A stretch of DNA of 31,805 nucleotides from JBBIII01 sp037446575 (GTDB lineage: Bacteria > Bacteroidota > Ignavibacteria > UBA10030), in assembly GCA_037446575.1 (NCBI GenBank), contig JBBIII010000021.1, positions 1-31,805 of the forward strand. Reading direction: 5' to 3'. Below the pieces are notes generated by a model. It was not told where the DNA came from, made no database searches, and worked only from the letters and a program-made list of their open reading frames with translations. Positions within the stretch are counted from its first letter, which is position 1. Every line of letters starts with the position of its first letter. A program made the translations under genes and the position numbers. Of the stretch, positions 8,911 to 16,714 are shown piece after piece.

Positions 8911-9150
8911 TCAAAATTGATGTCGTGCCTGCTCTATAGTGTGCTCAACCGGCGTTTTTGATTGCCAATACGAATTTGTTTTACCGAAGCGATGCTTTAA
9001 CAAATCTTTTCTTATCAGTTTAATTATCAGTGCGCCAAATCCAATTAGAAAAACATAAACAATACTTAATAATATAGTAGTATTAACTATTGCCAATCCT
9101 TTAGCAAATGACATCCATAGTTTATATAATTTCTTACCAAGCTGACGCAA
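8911..9150 (-). CDS. Small membrane protein upstream of carbamoyltransferase
   Basis: A 79-residue protein with a basic N-terminus (RQLGKKLYKLW), one long hydrophobic helix at about residues 20-44 (VNTTILLSIVYVFLIGFGALI) and a hydrophilic C-terminal tail ending KTPVEHTIEQARHQF. No ATG is near the start; translation most likely begins at TTG 9150, because a perfect AAGGAG lies 8 bases before it. The reading frame ends two bases before the carbamoyltransferase ATG. It resembles small proteins I recall beside SxtJ/DUF5989/carbamoyltransferase genes, but I cannot assign a Pfam family with certainty. Probable role: membrane scaffold or partner for glycan carbamoylation. Confidence 0.8.
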   Translation of the reverse strand: MRQLGKKLYKLWMSFAKGLAIVNTTILLSIVYVFLIGFGALIIKLIRKDLLKHRFGKTNSYWQSKTPVEHTIEQARHQF

Positions 9151-9158
9151 TGTTACAA

Positions 9159-9164
9159 CTCCTT
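9159..9164 (-). promoter_or_regulatory. Ribosome binding site deciding a TTG start
   Basis: On the minus strand this reads AAGGAG, 8 bases upstream of TTG at 9150. It is the main support for starting the 79-residue membrane protein at a non-ATG codon. Confidence 0.7.
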
Positions 9165-9181
9165 GTTATAAAATTTGAAGT

Positions 9182-9209
9182 AATATAGATAAAAGAAGTA
9201 AAAAGTCAA
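9182..9209 (-). promoter_or_regulatory. Candidate housekeeping promoter of the glycan cluster
   Basis: On the minus strand TTGACT (9204-9209) and TATATT (9182-9187) are separated by 16 bases. The predicted transcript would begin about 10 bases before the AAGGAG site of the 79-residue membrane protein. This supports a transcription unit separate from the GH130 operon. The match is to the general sigma-70 consensus; how closely the primary sigma factor of this lineage follows it is not known from the sequence. Confidence 0.5.
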
Positions 9210-9295
9210 AAACACACTTCTTTAATAAGTAAAATGTAATTACTCAGCTGGCTTTTGTAATTCAAACAAAATTATAAATAAAACAATCCCGAGCC

Positions 9296-10288
9296 TTAAA
9301 ACGTCTCAGAATTATTCTTGATGTAATCAATTAATTCATCAACCTGAGTAAATGCTATGGCTGTGTATGTATCCGCCGCGCCATAATAAATTGCAATTCT
9401 TCCTGTATCGGCATCATACAAATTGGCGCAAGGAAATACTACGTTTGGAACGAAACCGGTTGTTTCATATAATTTCTCGGGAGTTAATAAATAATCTCTT
9501 GAGCGATATAATACTTTTTCGGGTTTATCAATATCTAAAATTACAGCTCCAAAACTATAAACAAAACCGTTGCAAGTTGTAGAAACGCCATGATAAAATA
9601 AAAGCCAACCTTCAGTCGTTTCTATCGGAATTGGACCAGCTCCAATTTTAGTTCCTTGCCACCAACCTTGTCCGCCTTTGCTCATCACGTGTTTATGATT
9701 TCCCCAATGGATTAAATCTGGACTTTCGCTCAAGAAAATATCTCCAAATGGCGTATGTCCGCTATCGCTTGGCCGACTCAACAACAAATACTTTCCATTT
9801 ACTTTGCGTGGAAAAAGCACGCCGTTTCTGTTAAAAGGCATCAATGGATTCGGCATTCTTATAAATGTTTTAAAATCTTTTGTCATACCCAGTCCGATAG
9901 AAGCTCCGTGCAAATCATCACACCAGACAATTAAAAAATTATCTTCTATTTGTACCAATCGTGGATCATAAGCATAGCTTGTAGGATTCGGCTTTCCCAT
10001 TTCATCAACCCAATGAATTGGATCGGGCCCGATATTCCATTTAATTCCATCTTTACTTTTGCCGCTGAACAGCGTTGCGCGCCCATTTTTTTGATCAGCT
10101 CTGAACACGCCGACAAATTCTCCTTTGTATGGTACTACAGCGCTGTTATAAATGCGCGCGGCTTTTGGTATCGGGTTCCAATCAAGTATCGGATTCTTGC
10201 TGTACCTCCAAATAACATCGTTACAATTTTTCGTTTTCTTTTGCCATGGTATATTTGGCAACGCTTTGCCAATTATAGTTTTTTTCAT
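9296..10288 (-). CDS. GH130 family beta-mannoside phosphorylase
   Basis: A 330-residue five-bladed beta-propeller enzyme of GH130. These enzymes phosphorolyse beta-1,4-mannosides to alpha-mannose 1-phosphate. Family marks visible are SKNPIL (30-35), YNSAVVPYKGEF (47-58), the general-acid region YDPRL (D108), FPRK (159-162) and YHG (232-234). The Arg/Lys and His residues there fit phosphate binding, favouring a phosphorylase over the GH130 hydrolases. Length and opening resemble the shorter GH130_2 type (mannooligosaccharide phosphorylases) more than the roughly 390-residue mannosylglucose phosphorylases. No signal peptide, so it is cytoplasmic. It lies 42 bases downstream of the sugar symporter, which probably supplies its substrate. 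Confidence 0.88.
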   Translation of the reverse strand: MKKTIIGKALPNIPWQKKTKNCNDVIWRYSKNPILDWNPIPKAARIYNSAVVPYKGEFVGVFRADQKNGRATLFSGKSKDGIKWNIGPDPIHWVDEMGKPNPTSYAYDPRLVQIEDNFLIVWCDDLHGASIGLGMTKDFKTFIRMPNPLMPFNRNGVLFPRKVNGKYLLLSRPSDSGHTPFGDIFLSESPDLIHWGNHKHVMSKGGQGWWQGTKIGAGPIPIETTEGWLLFYHGVSTTCNGFVYSFGAVILDIDKPEKVLYRSRDYLLTPEKLYETTGFVPNVVFPCANLYDADTGRIAIYYGAADTYTAIAFTQVDELIDYIKNNSETF

Positions 10289-10330
10289 ATTTCAATATTT
10301 GTCTTTTTAAATAGTTTATTCAATTATTTA

Positions 10331-11749
10331 TTATGTTGTAGATGGTTCTTCACCAACGGCTTTTCTTCTTTCAGCTAAATCATTTACAATTTGATCAACT
10401 CTCTTATCGTTAAGAGGATAAAAGAAAGAAAGTATTAACGCCAAGACGCCAAACCCTGCAGGTATGAGACTAAATAATAAAATTAGACCGCGCAAACTTT
10501 CTGCAGATTGAGCTTGATTAGGTTCGAACCCAACTTGCCCCATTAATGAAAGAGCAACAAATGCGCCAAATGCCCATCCAATTTTTTGAGACATAGTGGA
10601 TGCAGAGAAAACAAGTCCGGTTGCTCTTCGTCCGCGCTTCCATTCTCCATAGTCGGCCGTATCAGCATACATAGCCCACAATAATACACTTAACGGTCCG
10701 CCTGTCATCGAACCGGTTATTTGAAATAAGAAAATCAGCGAAATTTGATTAGCAGATAACAAGAAGTTCGCCGCTGTGCTCAGAATGGCAACGATAAAAA
10801 TAATCATAAACGCTTTTTTCTTTCCAATCAATTTTGCAAACCATCCTACTAAAACTACTCCAATAAAAGCAGAGATTTGTCCAACTGTATTATAAACGGA
10901 AACCAAAGTATTAAAATCATAACTTGTTGTTCCTAAAAATGGCAATGTCAATTCTTGAGTTCCGATAAAGTATTTAAAATAATGAACCGTAACACTGCTT
11001 TTAGCGGCAACAAATAGAATAAAAGTTATTGTTACAGCAAGTAATATTAACCAAGGTTTATTTGTGATAAGTTCAAACAAATCTTGTTTAACGGATGATT
11101 TTTGAGACTTTGGAGGTTGAACGCGTTCGCGCGTGCCGATAAAAGCAATTAGAAAGAAGATTATCGCGGCGATACCATAAATTACGAAAGACAACTGCCA
11201 ACCTTGAGCTTCATTTTCGCCGCCTAAAGTTTTTACCATCGGCAATAATGATGCAGAGACAATTATCCCCGCTGAAAATGCGAACAGGAATTTTACAGAT
11301 GACACAGTTGTTCGTTCGTTTGAATTAGGAGAGATTACTCCCAACAATGCTGTATAGGGAATATTAATTGCAGTATATATCATCATCATAAGATTAAATG
11401 TTATGAATGCCCAAATAAGTTTTCCCGATTCGTTAAAATCCGGCACTGTAAAAGTTAAAACACCAATCACAGCAAATGGAACACACAACCAAAGGAGATA
11501 TGGTCGAAAATGCCCCCAGCGCGTTTTTGTTCGGTCTGCTATAATTCCCATTAACGGATCATTAACTCCATCCCATACTCTACTTACAAGAAATAACGTA
11601 GCGGCTATGCTTGCAGGAATAAGAAACACATCAGTATAAAAATATGTAAAATATAACATGAAAGTTTGCCAATACAGCACCGACGCAAGGTCTCCAAAGC
11701 CATACGAAAATTTTTCCTTAAAAGAAATTTTACCCACAACCTCACTCAT
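10331..11749 (-). CDS. GPH-family (MelB-like) sugar:cation symporter
   Basis: A 472-residue transporter with about 12 membrane helices. The loop RVWDGVNDPLMGIIADRT (57-74), followed by TRWGHFRPYLLW, is the diagnostic motif of the glycoside-pentoside-hexuronide:cation symporters, with acidic residues D60 and D64 in the cation-site region. A second signature, MYADTADYGEWKRGRRATGL, is in the C-terminal half. It would carry a di- or oligosaccharide from periplasm to cytoplasm, coupled to Na+ or H+. Placement directly before GH130 suggests mannobiose or mannosyl-glucose as cargo, which is inference. It follows the response regulator by 46 bases and may share its transcript. Confidence 0.92.
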   Translation of the reverse strand: MSEVVGKISFKEKFSYGFGDLASVLYWQTFMLYFTYFYTDVFLIPASIAATLFLVSRVWDGVNDPLMGIIADRTKTRWGHFRPYLLWLCVPFAVIGVLTFTVPDFNESGKLIWAFITFNLMMMIYTAINIPYTALLGVISPNSNERTTVSSVKFLFAFSAGIIVSASLLPMVKTLGGENEAQGWQLSFVIYGIAAIIFFLIAFIGTRERVQPPKSQKSSVKQDLFELITNKPWLILLAVTITFILFVAAKSSVTVHYFKYFIGTQELTLPFLGTTSYDFNTLVSVYNTVGQISAFIGVVLVGWFAKLIGKKKAFMIIFIVAILSTAANFLLSANQISLIFLFQITGSMTGGPLSVLLWAMYADTADYGEWKRGRRATGLVFSASTMSQKIGWAFGAFVALSLMGQVGFEPNQAQSAESLRGLILLFSLIPAGFGVLALILSFFYPLNDKRVDQIVNDLAERRKAVGEEPSTT

Positions 11750-11795
11750 AATTTTCTCCTAAATATATTTTAGATGTTGATAAAGCAAAAATAAA

Positions 11796-13247
11796 TTATT
11801 TTAGACCTAATTCTTTACACATTCTATAAAAATTTGAAGGCGCAATGCCTAGTTTTTCTGCGGCATTTGTATCGGAGCTGGAGATACTGCGCACATATTT
11901 AAAATATTTAATGCGAAATGCTTTTTCTACTTCGCGCAAAGTCAACACTTGTCCGGTATAAAATTCTTCAAATGAAGAATCACTAGATAAAACAGAATTT
12001 TTTAAAATCATAGGATTGCTAATTTCTTTTACTCCAATTTCGCCGGAATTATTCAGAACAAGGCGCTGAACAACATTGCGAAGTTCACGCACGTTGCCTG
12101 GCCATTTGTAATTGAGTAAAATTTCATACGCTTTTTCATCAACTTTTGGCTGCGGAATTTCCATATCGTTGCTAAAATATTCAAGGAAATGATCAAATAG
12201 AAGTCTAATATCATTGCCTCTTTGTCGTAACGGCACTACATCAATTGGTATGACATTAAGACGATAAAACAAGTCTTCGCGAAAACGTCCGGAGCTTACT
12301 TCTGAGGCAAGGTTCTTATTGGTGGCGGCAATAATACGCACATTGACCGACATACTGCTCGTTCTGCCTATCTTTTCAATCTCACCTTCCTGCATTACTC
12401 TAAGTAATTTTACCTGTGCCGATGGCGACAATTCAGATACTTCATCTAAGAAAACAGTTCCATTATTTGCGATTTCAAAAAGACCTTGTTTATTAGCATT
12501 TGCACCTGTGAAAGCTCCTTTTTCGTATCCGAACAGTTCACTTTCGATTAATTCTTGTGGTATGCTTCCGCAATTAATAGGAACAAACTTTTCGTATTTT
12601 CTTCGACTCTTCAAATGAATGTTCCATGCTACCAACTCTTTTCCTGTACCAGATCCTCCGGTTATCATAATATTTGCTTCGCTTTTCGAATATTTATCTA
12701 TCATCTCGCATAACTGGACTATTTGTTTCGATTCTCCGATTATCTTTTTCGATTCTAACATGCTTTCAATACTTTGCATCAGACGTTTATCGGATTTCAA
12801 TTTTTGCTTTTCAAGTTTCTTTTTTTCATAAGCATTCACAATGCTTAGAATAAAATCTGTCGGTTGATAAATATATTCTTCGATATTGCCGGGATATTTC
12901 GTGCAGTACCAAAAAGCTCCGGCTTTAAGCAGACCATTGGCAAATTCAAAATCGGTCATGTTGGTAGTCATCTTAGTAATAACAATAATTTGAATCAGAG
13001 GATCAGATTCTTTAATTTTACGAATCAACTCCTCACCTCGAAGTCCGCCCGATATCTGATAATCGAGAATTACAACATCGAATAGATCCGTATTCTGCTG
13101 AATTTGTTCTAAAGCCGCCCTTCCATTTGAAAAAACACTTTCTATTTGGATTTTAGTTGAAGATAACCTGACAGTATTTTTTACACGCGAAACATCAAAT
13201 TCTTCATCGTCAACTAACAATACTTTTATAATATTTGCGGATGACAT
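11796..13247 (-). CDS. Sigma-54-dependent response regulator (NtrC family)
   Basis: A 483-residue regulator with complete NtrC architecture. The receiver domain (1-125) has the acidic pocket LLVDDEE and phosphoacceptor D62 in ILDY. The AAA+ domain has Walker A GGSGTGKE (197-204), the sigma-54 contact loop GAFTGA (244-249), Walker B VFLDE (265-269) and the PGNVREL motif (383-389). A Fis-type helix-turn-helix lies at 457-482. The intact GAFTGA means it should activate RpoN-dependent promoters. The histidine kinase gene ends 8 bases before its ATG, making the two a clear cognate pair. Likely targets are the flanking carbohydrate genes, although I did not find a good -24/-12 element near them. 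Confidence 0.95.
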   Translation of the reverse strand: MSSANIIKVLLVDDEEFDVSRVKNTVRLSSTKIQIESVFSNGRAALEQIQQNTDLFDVVILDYQISGGLRGEELIRKIKESDPLIQIIVITKMTTNMTDFEFANGLLKAGAFWYCTKYPGNIEEYIYQPTDFILSIVNAYEKKKLEKQKLKSDKRLMQSIESMLESKKIIGESKQIVQLCEMIDKYSKSEANIMITGGSGTGKELVAWNIHLKSRRKYEKFVPINCGSIPQELIESELFGYEKGAFTGANANKQGLFEIANNGTVFLDEVSELSPSAQVKLLRVMQEGEIEKIGRTSSMSVNVRIIAATNKNLASEVSSGRFREDLFYRLNVIPIDVVPLRQRGNDIRLLFDHFLEYFSNDMEIPQPKVDEKAYEILLNYKWPGNVRELRNVVQRLVLNNSGEIGVKEISNPMILKNSVLSSDSSFEEFYTGQVLTLREVEKAFRIKYFKYVRSISSSDTNAAEKLGIAPSNFYRMCKELGLK

Positions 13248-13255
13248 ATTTACTC

Positions 13256-14761
13256 CTAATTCTTAATGACTATGGAAAATTTACAGCCACCTTCCGGCAT
13301 ATTATCAACATCAAGTTTCCACCCACACTTGCCTACAGCTAATTGATAAGCTATATAACATCCATATCCTGAATGCGATTCAATATGTTTTTTTGTTGTT
13401 TCATTTTCTAAAAAAATTTTTTTAATCCCTTTTTTGCTTAGCTCTAATAACCCCGGCTCAATACCTTTTCCATTGTCAATGATGTTGATATAAGTAATGC
13501 GCCCTTTGCTGTCGTACTTAGTTTCAATTTTTATAGTAACAAAATTTACGCCGCAATGATCAATGCTGTTCTGGATTAGCGGTTCCAATATTTCCCAAAC
13601 AATGAATTCATTTACTCGAATAGACGGAACTGAAGATTCTAAGTCCAACTTTAATTCAAACATTTCATTCTTACTAGATAACCTGAGAAATACATTTTGA
13701 ACAATAAACTCGATAACAGAATTTATATTAGATCGGAACATCGGATTTACTATGGTGTTAATATCTTGATCGTACCATTTCATATCATAAATGATTCTTG
13801 AAATAAAATTGGAATAAGTTATAACGCGATGTTTAAGCGCATTTAGATTTTTTTGGTTCATTTTACGGACATCTTCTTTTATAAAGCCCATAATTTTTTC
13901 AGCTTTGTGATGCGTATGATAAATTCTTTTAGTGAAGAGCGATTCCTTTTCTAAGCGAATACGTCTCTTCAAATTTTGTTCGTGCTCAATAAATAGCTCT
14001 TCCTGCACTCTGTTTCTTTCTTGCACAGCGCGTGAGGAGACCAAAAAAATTCCGATTAAACCTGCTAAAATTAAAATAGTAATAATCAAAAATGCTTTGT
14101 TGAAGCTGGATTGAATTTCAGATGTAAGGAAAGAAAAGTCCGGAGTTATACGCATATAAAGCACACCGAGATACTCACCATCCGGCACAAATGGAACGAT
14201 GACATCGAATGTTTTTTCATTCGTAACCGCGCTCATAATTTTTTCGTATGAACGCATTTCGTTTTTGAGAGAGAGGAAAAACCTCAACCCCGACATATGA
14301 TGAGAATCAATATTTTCTGAAACCGGCTCTAATGTATTATTAAAGAAAGCCGCCAATTTTTGCCCTCCGTCTACCACATAGACATTATCGGCGCGAACCA
14401 AAAAAAGACATATGTCGTCAACACTGCGATGTATTGATTGCTGTTTCAAAATCACATTTAAAGCCGAGGCGATAGTATTATCCGAATCTTCGCGTTGTAT
14501 GCGCAATCTCTGCTGATTTTCAAACAGCATTTCCATATTAGTTGTGGTAACTAAGGCAAGTCGCTCGGCGTAATACTTTTGAAACCAGCTTTGCGTATCG
14601 AGTAAGAAATTACTAAGCGTCTCTTTTTGCAGGAAGATTAAAATTACTTGAAAAGAAATAAGAACGACAAAAATTACTATAATATGCCGAATCTCGAATT
14701 GATAACGGGAAATTTTTTCTTTGATTCTATCGCGGATATGCAAGCTGATTCTTCGTTTCAT
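13256..14761 (-). CDS. Two-TM sensor histidine kinase
   Basis: A 501-residue membrane sensor. TM1 spans about 27-44 and TM2 about 223-241, enclosing a periplasmic sensor domain of about 178 residues with a Cache-like pattern (for example DVIVPFVPDGEYLGVLYMRI at 186-205). A coiled-coil linker (246-275) leads to a helical region with HTHHKAEKIMGF at 282-293. The ATPase domain has an N-box EPLIQNSIDH (393-402), G1 box DNGKGI (429-434) and G2-like GYGCYIA (465-471). The usual H-E-L-R-x-P phosphoacceptor box is absent; one of H282, H284 or H285 may serve. It lies 3 bases after the solute-binding protein and 8 before the response regulator. Confidence 0.9.
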   Translation of the reverse strand: MKRRISLHIRDRIKEKISRYQFEIRHIIVIFVVLISFQVILIFLQKETLSNFLLDTQSWFQKYYAERLALVTTTNMEMLFENQQRLRIQREDSDNTIASALNVILKQQSIHRSVDDICLFLVRADNVYVVDGGQKLAAFFNNTLEPVSENIDSHHMSGLRFFLSLKNEMRSYEKIMSAVTNEKTFDVIVPFVPDGEYLGVLYMRITPDFSFLTSEIQSSFNKAFLIITILILAGLIGIFLVSSRAVQERNRVQEELFIEHEQNLKRRIRLEKESLFTKRIYHTHHKAEKIMGFIKEDVRKMNQKNLNALKHRVITYSNFISRIIYDMKWYDQDINTIVNPMFRSNINSVIEFIVQNVFLRLSSKNEMFELKLDLESSVPSIRVNEFIVWEILEPLIQNSIDHCGVNFVTIKIETKYDSKGRITYINIIDNGKGIEPGLLELSKKGIKKIFLENETTKKHIESHSGYGCYIAYQLAVGKCGWKLDVDNMPEGGCKFSIVIKN

Positions 14762-14764
14762 CGG

Positions 14765-16123
14765 TTAGTCTTCCCTACGTTGACGTAGTTCGGCGTCAAT
14801 TGCGTTTTGAGTTTCTCTAAGCGCCCCGTCCACAGAGATTTTTCCAGCTATTGCAAGAGAAAAATATCGCGCCATTATTAAAGAATACTTTGTGTAGTTC
14901 TCTTCCTTTGGTCTAAAAACACCATGCTTCACAAATTCTCTTATCAAATTTATTTCAGGGTATTTAGCGCTATAAACAGAGTCTTCAAAAAAACTACGCA
15001 CAACCGGATAATAACCGCCGTGTTTATAAATAATTTCTTGCGACTCATCGGAAAGAAGAAACTTTATAAACTTAATTGCTTCATTTTTCTTTTTGCTCGA
15101 TTTAGCTACCATCAAATTCCATCCGCCGAATATTGAAGCCGGTTTTCCGCCAGCAGGATGAGGTATCATAGCTTTTCGTAAATATCGCTCTTTGTTTTTA
15201 TCTACAGGGTCATCCGCATAATCTGTATCATAAATAGTCCATCCTCTGATAAATAAACCGTCGTTTTCAATAAAATATTGATAACTACTTGTTTCAATAA
15301 ATGAAGTAACGACTAGAGGCGTTAAACGATATGTCTGCACTAAATCAACTAATATTTGCAAAGCTCTGCGCGCTTCAGGAGTGGTGAATTTAAATCCATT
15401 TGTTTCAAAATAATCAGGTTTAAGACTTAACAGGTTTTCGATATAACTGCAAATCAACCCTTCATAATCGGATGCGGGAAAAATATAGAATGGGTTTTTG
15501 CTCTTCATTTTTACTCCGAAGTCGCGGAACTCTTCCCATGTGATGCCGGCTTGTAATTTCGCAATCAGCTCATTTCCCTTTTTTGATTTTTTCAGTAAAT
15601 CTTCACGGTAGTACATTACGCTTTGGACAAGATCCAATGGAATCGCCATGAGCGCGCTGTCAATATAACAAGTTTGAATCGCAATGGGCAATATTTTTTG
15701 TTTTTCTTCTGTCGAAAAATATTGATCGAGCGGTTCGCTCCACTTTGCGAACCGATCAACACCAATAATATCAACTGCGAATATATCTATAGCGTCGTCA
15801 TCGCCGCGTAATGACCGAGCAAGAACCTCTTTACGCATATCCGTGCTGAATTCCGATTGCGGAAAATGAATAGGCACAATTTTAATTTGCCCATTATGTA
15901 TATGATTGAAATTATCAATCAACATCAAATGAGCTTTTGTCATTCGATCGGCAAAATACACTTCGACAAGTTCATTTGAATTGTTATTGGAAAATATTGT
16001 GAAGAAAGCTACGTATCCAACAACAGAACAAACCAATATAGCAATGCCTAAAATTTGTTTTTTGGACATTAGCGGTAAGTTTTCCTTTTTCTCAATTCTG
16101 ATATTTCTTGTTACTTCTTTCAT
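14765..16123 (-). CDS. Extracellular solute-binding protein, family 1, probably a sensory subunit
   Basis: A 452-residue protein resembling UgpB/MalE-type ABC sugar-binding proteins. Seen motifs include DIFAVDIIGVDRFAKWSEPL (113-132), MAIPLDLVQSVMYYREDLL (159-177), the WEEFRDFGVKMK helix, and a C-terminal GGWNLMVAKSSKKKNEAIKFI segment typical of the second lobe. The N-terminus has a basic stretch and one hydrophobic helix (about 24-44) with no good lipobox, so it is either membrane-anchored or cleaved. An internal ATG (16069) would give a more ordinary leader. No ABC permease or ATPase is nearby; instead the kinase gene begins 3 bases later. I infer it presents a bound sugar to the kinase. 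Confidence 0.88.
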   Translation of the reverse strand: MKEVTRNIRIEKKENLPLMSKKQILGIAILVCSVVGYVAFFTIFSNNNSNELVEVYFADRMTKAHLMLIDNFNHIHNGQIKIVPIHFPQSEFSTDMRKEVLARSLRGDDDAIDIFAVDIIGVDRFAKWSEPLDQYFSTEEKQKILPIAIQTCYIDSALMAIPLDLVQSVMYYREDLLKKSKKGNELIAKLQAGITWEEFRDFGVKMKSKNPFYIFPASDYEGLICSYIENLLSLKPDYFETNGFKFTTPEARRALQILVDLVQTYRLTPLVVTSFIETSSYQYFIENDGLFIRGWTIYDTDYADDPVDKNKERYLRKAMIPHPAGGKPASIFGGWNLMVAKSSKKKNEAIKFIKFLLSDESQEIIYKHGGYYPVVRSFFEDSVYSAKYPEINLIREFVKHGVFRPKEENYTKYSLIMARYFSLAIAGKISVDGALRETQNAIDAELRQRRED

Positions 16124-16402
16124 AATTTGTCAGCTTGTTGTCATAAAGTCAATTACTAATAAAGCTAATTATTTAAGCAAACAGTGTAAGACAGGCGATA
16201 ATATAAAATCGAAAGACTGAGAAGAATAGAATGAGACGTTAATAGCCCCCAAAGGAAAAAATCGCCAATCCGTATGTTTTTGTTTAATAGCCGCTCAAGA
16301 ACCGGCTTCGAAATTGCGGCGTGTGTTATACCTAACTTATTTCTATATACATCAATGTCTATTATCATTTGAGAGTTAAATACGCGCGCTTGTTTTCATT
16401 TT
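16124..16402. other. Intergenic region upstream of the sensor operon
   Basis: About 280 bases without a gene I can support. Open frames here have no recognisable motif and poor start signals. It contains the candidate promoter listed separately and probably degraded sequence left from the broken glycosidase gene just upstream. Confidence 0.45.
16151..16181 (-). promoter_or_regulatory. Candidate Bacteroidota-type promoter of the sensor operon
   Basis: On the minus strand TTTG (16178-16181) is followed after exactly 19 bases by TAGTAATT (16151-16158), a partial match to the TTTG / TAnnTTTG promoter of Bacteroidota. It would start a short leader before the solute-binding protein gene. Only the -33 element and the spacing are good, so this is tentative. 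Confidence 0.25.
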
Positions 16403-16699
16403 TTAAAAACGACGCATAAGCAACATCGCTAATCTGCCATCTTCTGATTGACGCAAAACCGCGTCCTTTGCCATTAGAATCACGAATTCTTCTTCGCCTA
16501 ATTCTAATAATGCTTGCATAGCTACGCCTTGTTCACAAGTAGCTCGTTGCATTGTAAACATTGCGAGCATAACTTTTTCGATGAGTTTCTTTACTTTAGA
16601 AGGAAATTTTTTTCTATCAATCATACTATTGCCTAACTAAATTGAGTTTAGAGTTAATGCTCCCGCAGGGATCGAACTTAGAAAAAATCTTCTATTCAT
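16403..16699 (-). pseudogene. Broken Tat-exported glycosidase (six-hairpin, GH88/GH105-like remnant)
   Basis: An ATG at 16699, with GGAG 8 bases before it, starts MNRRFFLSSIPAGALTLNSI, a clear twin-arginine signal, then hits TAG at 16637-16639. The same frame continues past the stop: after four codons an ATG at 16624 opens a 73-codon stretch containing FTMQRATCEQGVAMQALLEL and AKDAVLRQSEDGRLAML. That block resembles the start of (alpha/alpha)6 six-hairpin glycosidases, where a W-E-Q-G-V-A motif follows M-Q-R. The frame ends at 16403, far short of the 350 or more residues expected. I read it as an exported glycosidase killed by an in-frame stop and a deletion. The family assignment is from memory and moderate; that the gene is broken is better supported. 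It begins 15 bases after the GH5 stop. Confidence 0.55.
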
Positions 16700-16714
16700 A
16701 CAGTAATCTCCAAA

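Noticed and set aside
9210..9295. Inverted repeat AATTAC/GTAATT after the GH130 gene, considered as a terminator
   Set aside because: The stem is only 6 bp and AT-rich, and no T-run follows in the direction of transcription.
14765..16123. Reading the solute-binding protein as part of an ABC importer
   Set aside because: No permease or ATPase gene lies in the window. The gene is tightly joined to a kinase, and a GPH symporter already provides the uptake step.
16170..16190. Possible sigma-54 promoter upstream of the solute-binding protein (a TTTGCT element)
   Set aside because: The -12 half is acceptable, but the required GG of the -24 half is missing at the correct distance.
16165..16368. 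A 67-codon minus-strand open frame between the broken glycosidase and the sensor operon
   Set aside because: No recognisable motif, no good ribosome site, and a composition that looks like translated non-coding DNA. It also overlaps the candidate promoter of the sensor operon.
16650..16675. A tRNA 3'-end-like stretch (GTTCGATCCCTGCGGGAGCA on the minus strand), suggesting an integration site remnant
   Set aside because: It lacks the matching 5' T-stem, has no CCA and an odd discriminator. The bases are fully explained as codons of the Tat signal peptide MNRRFFLSSIPAGALTL, which starts at 16699.
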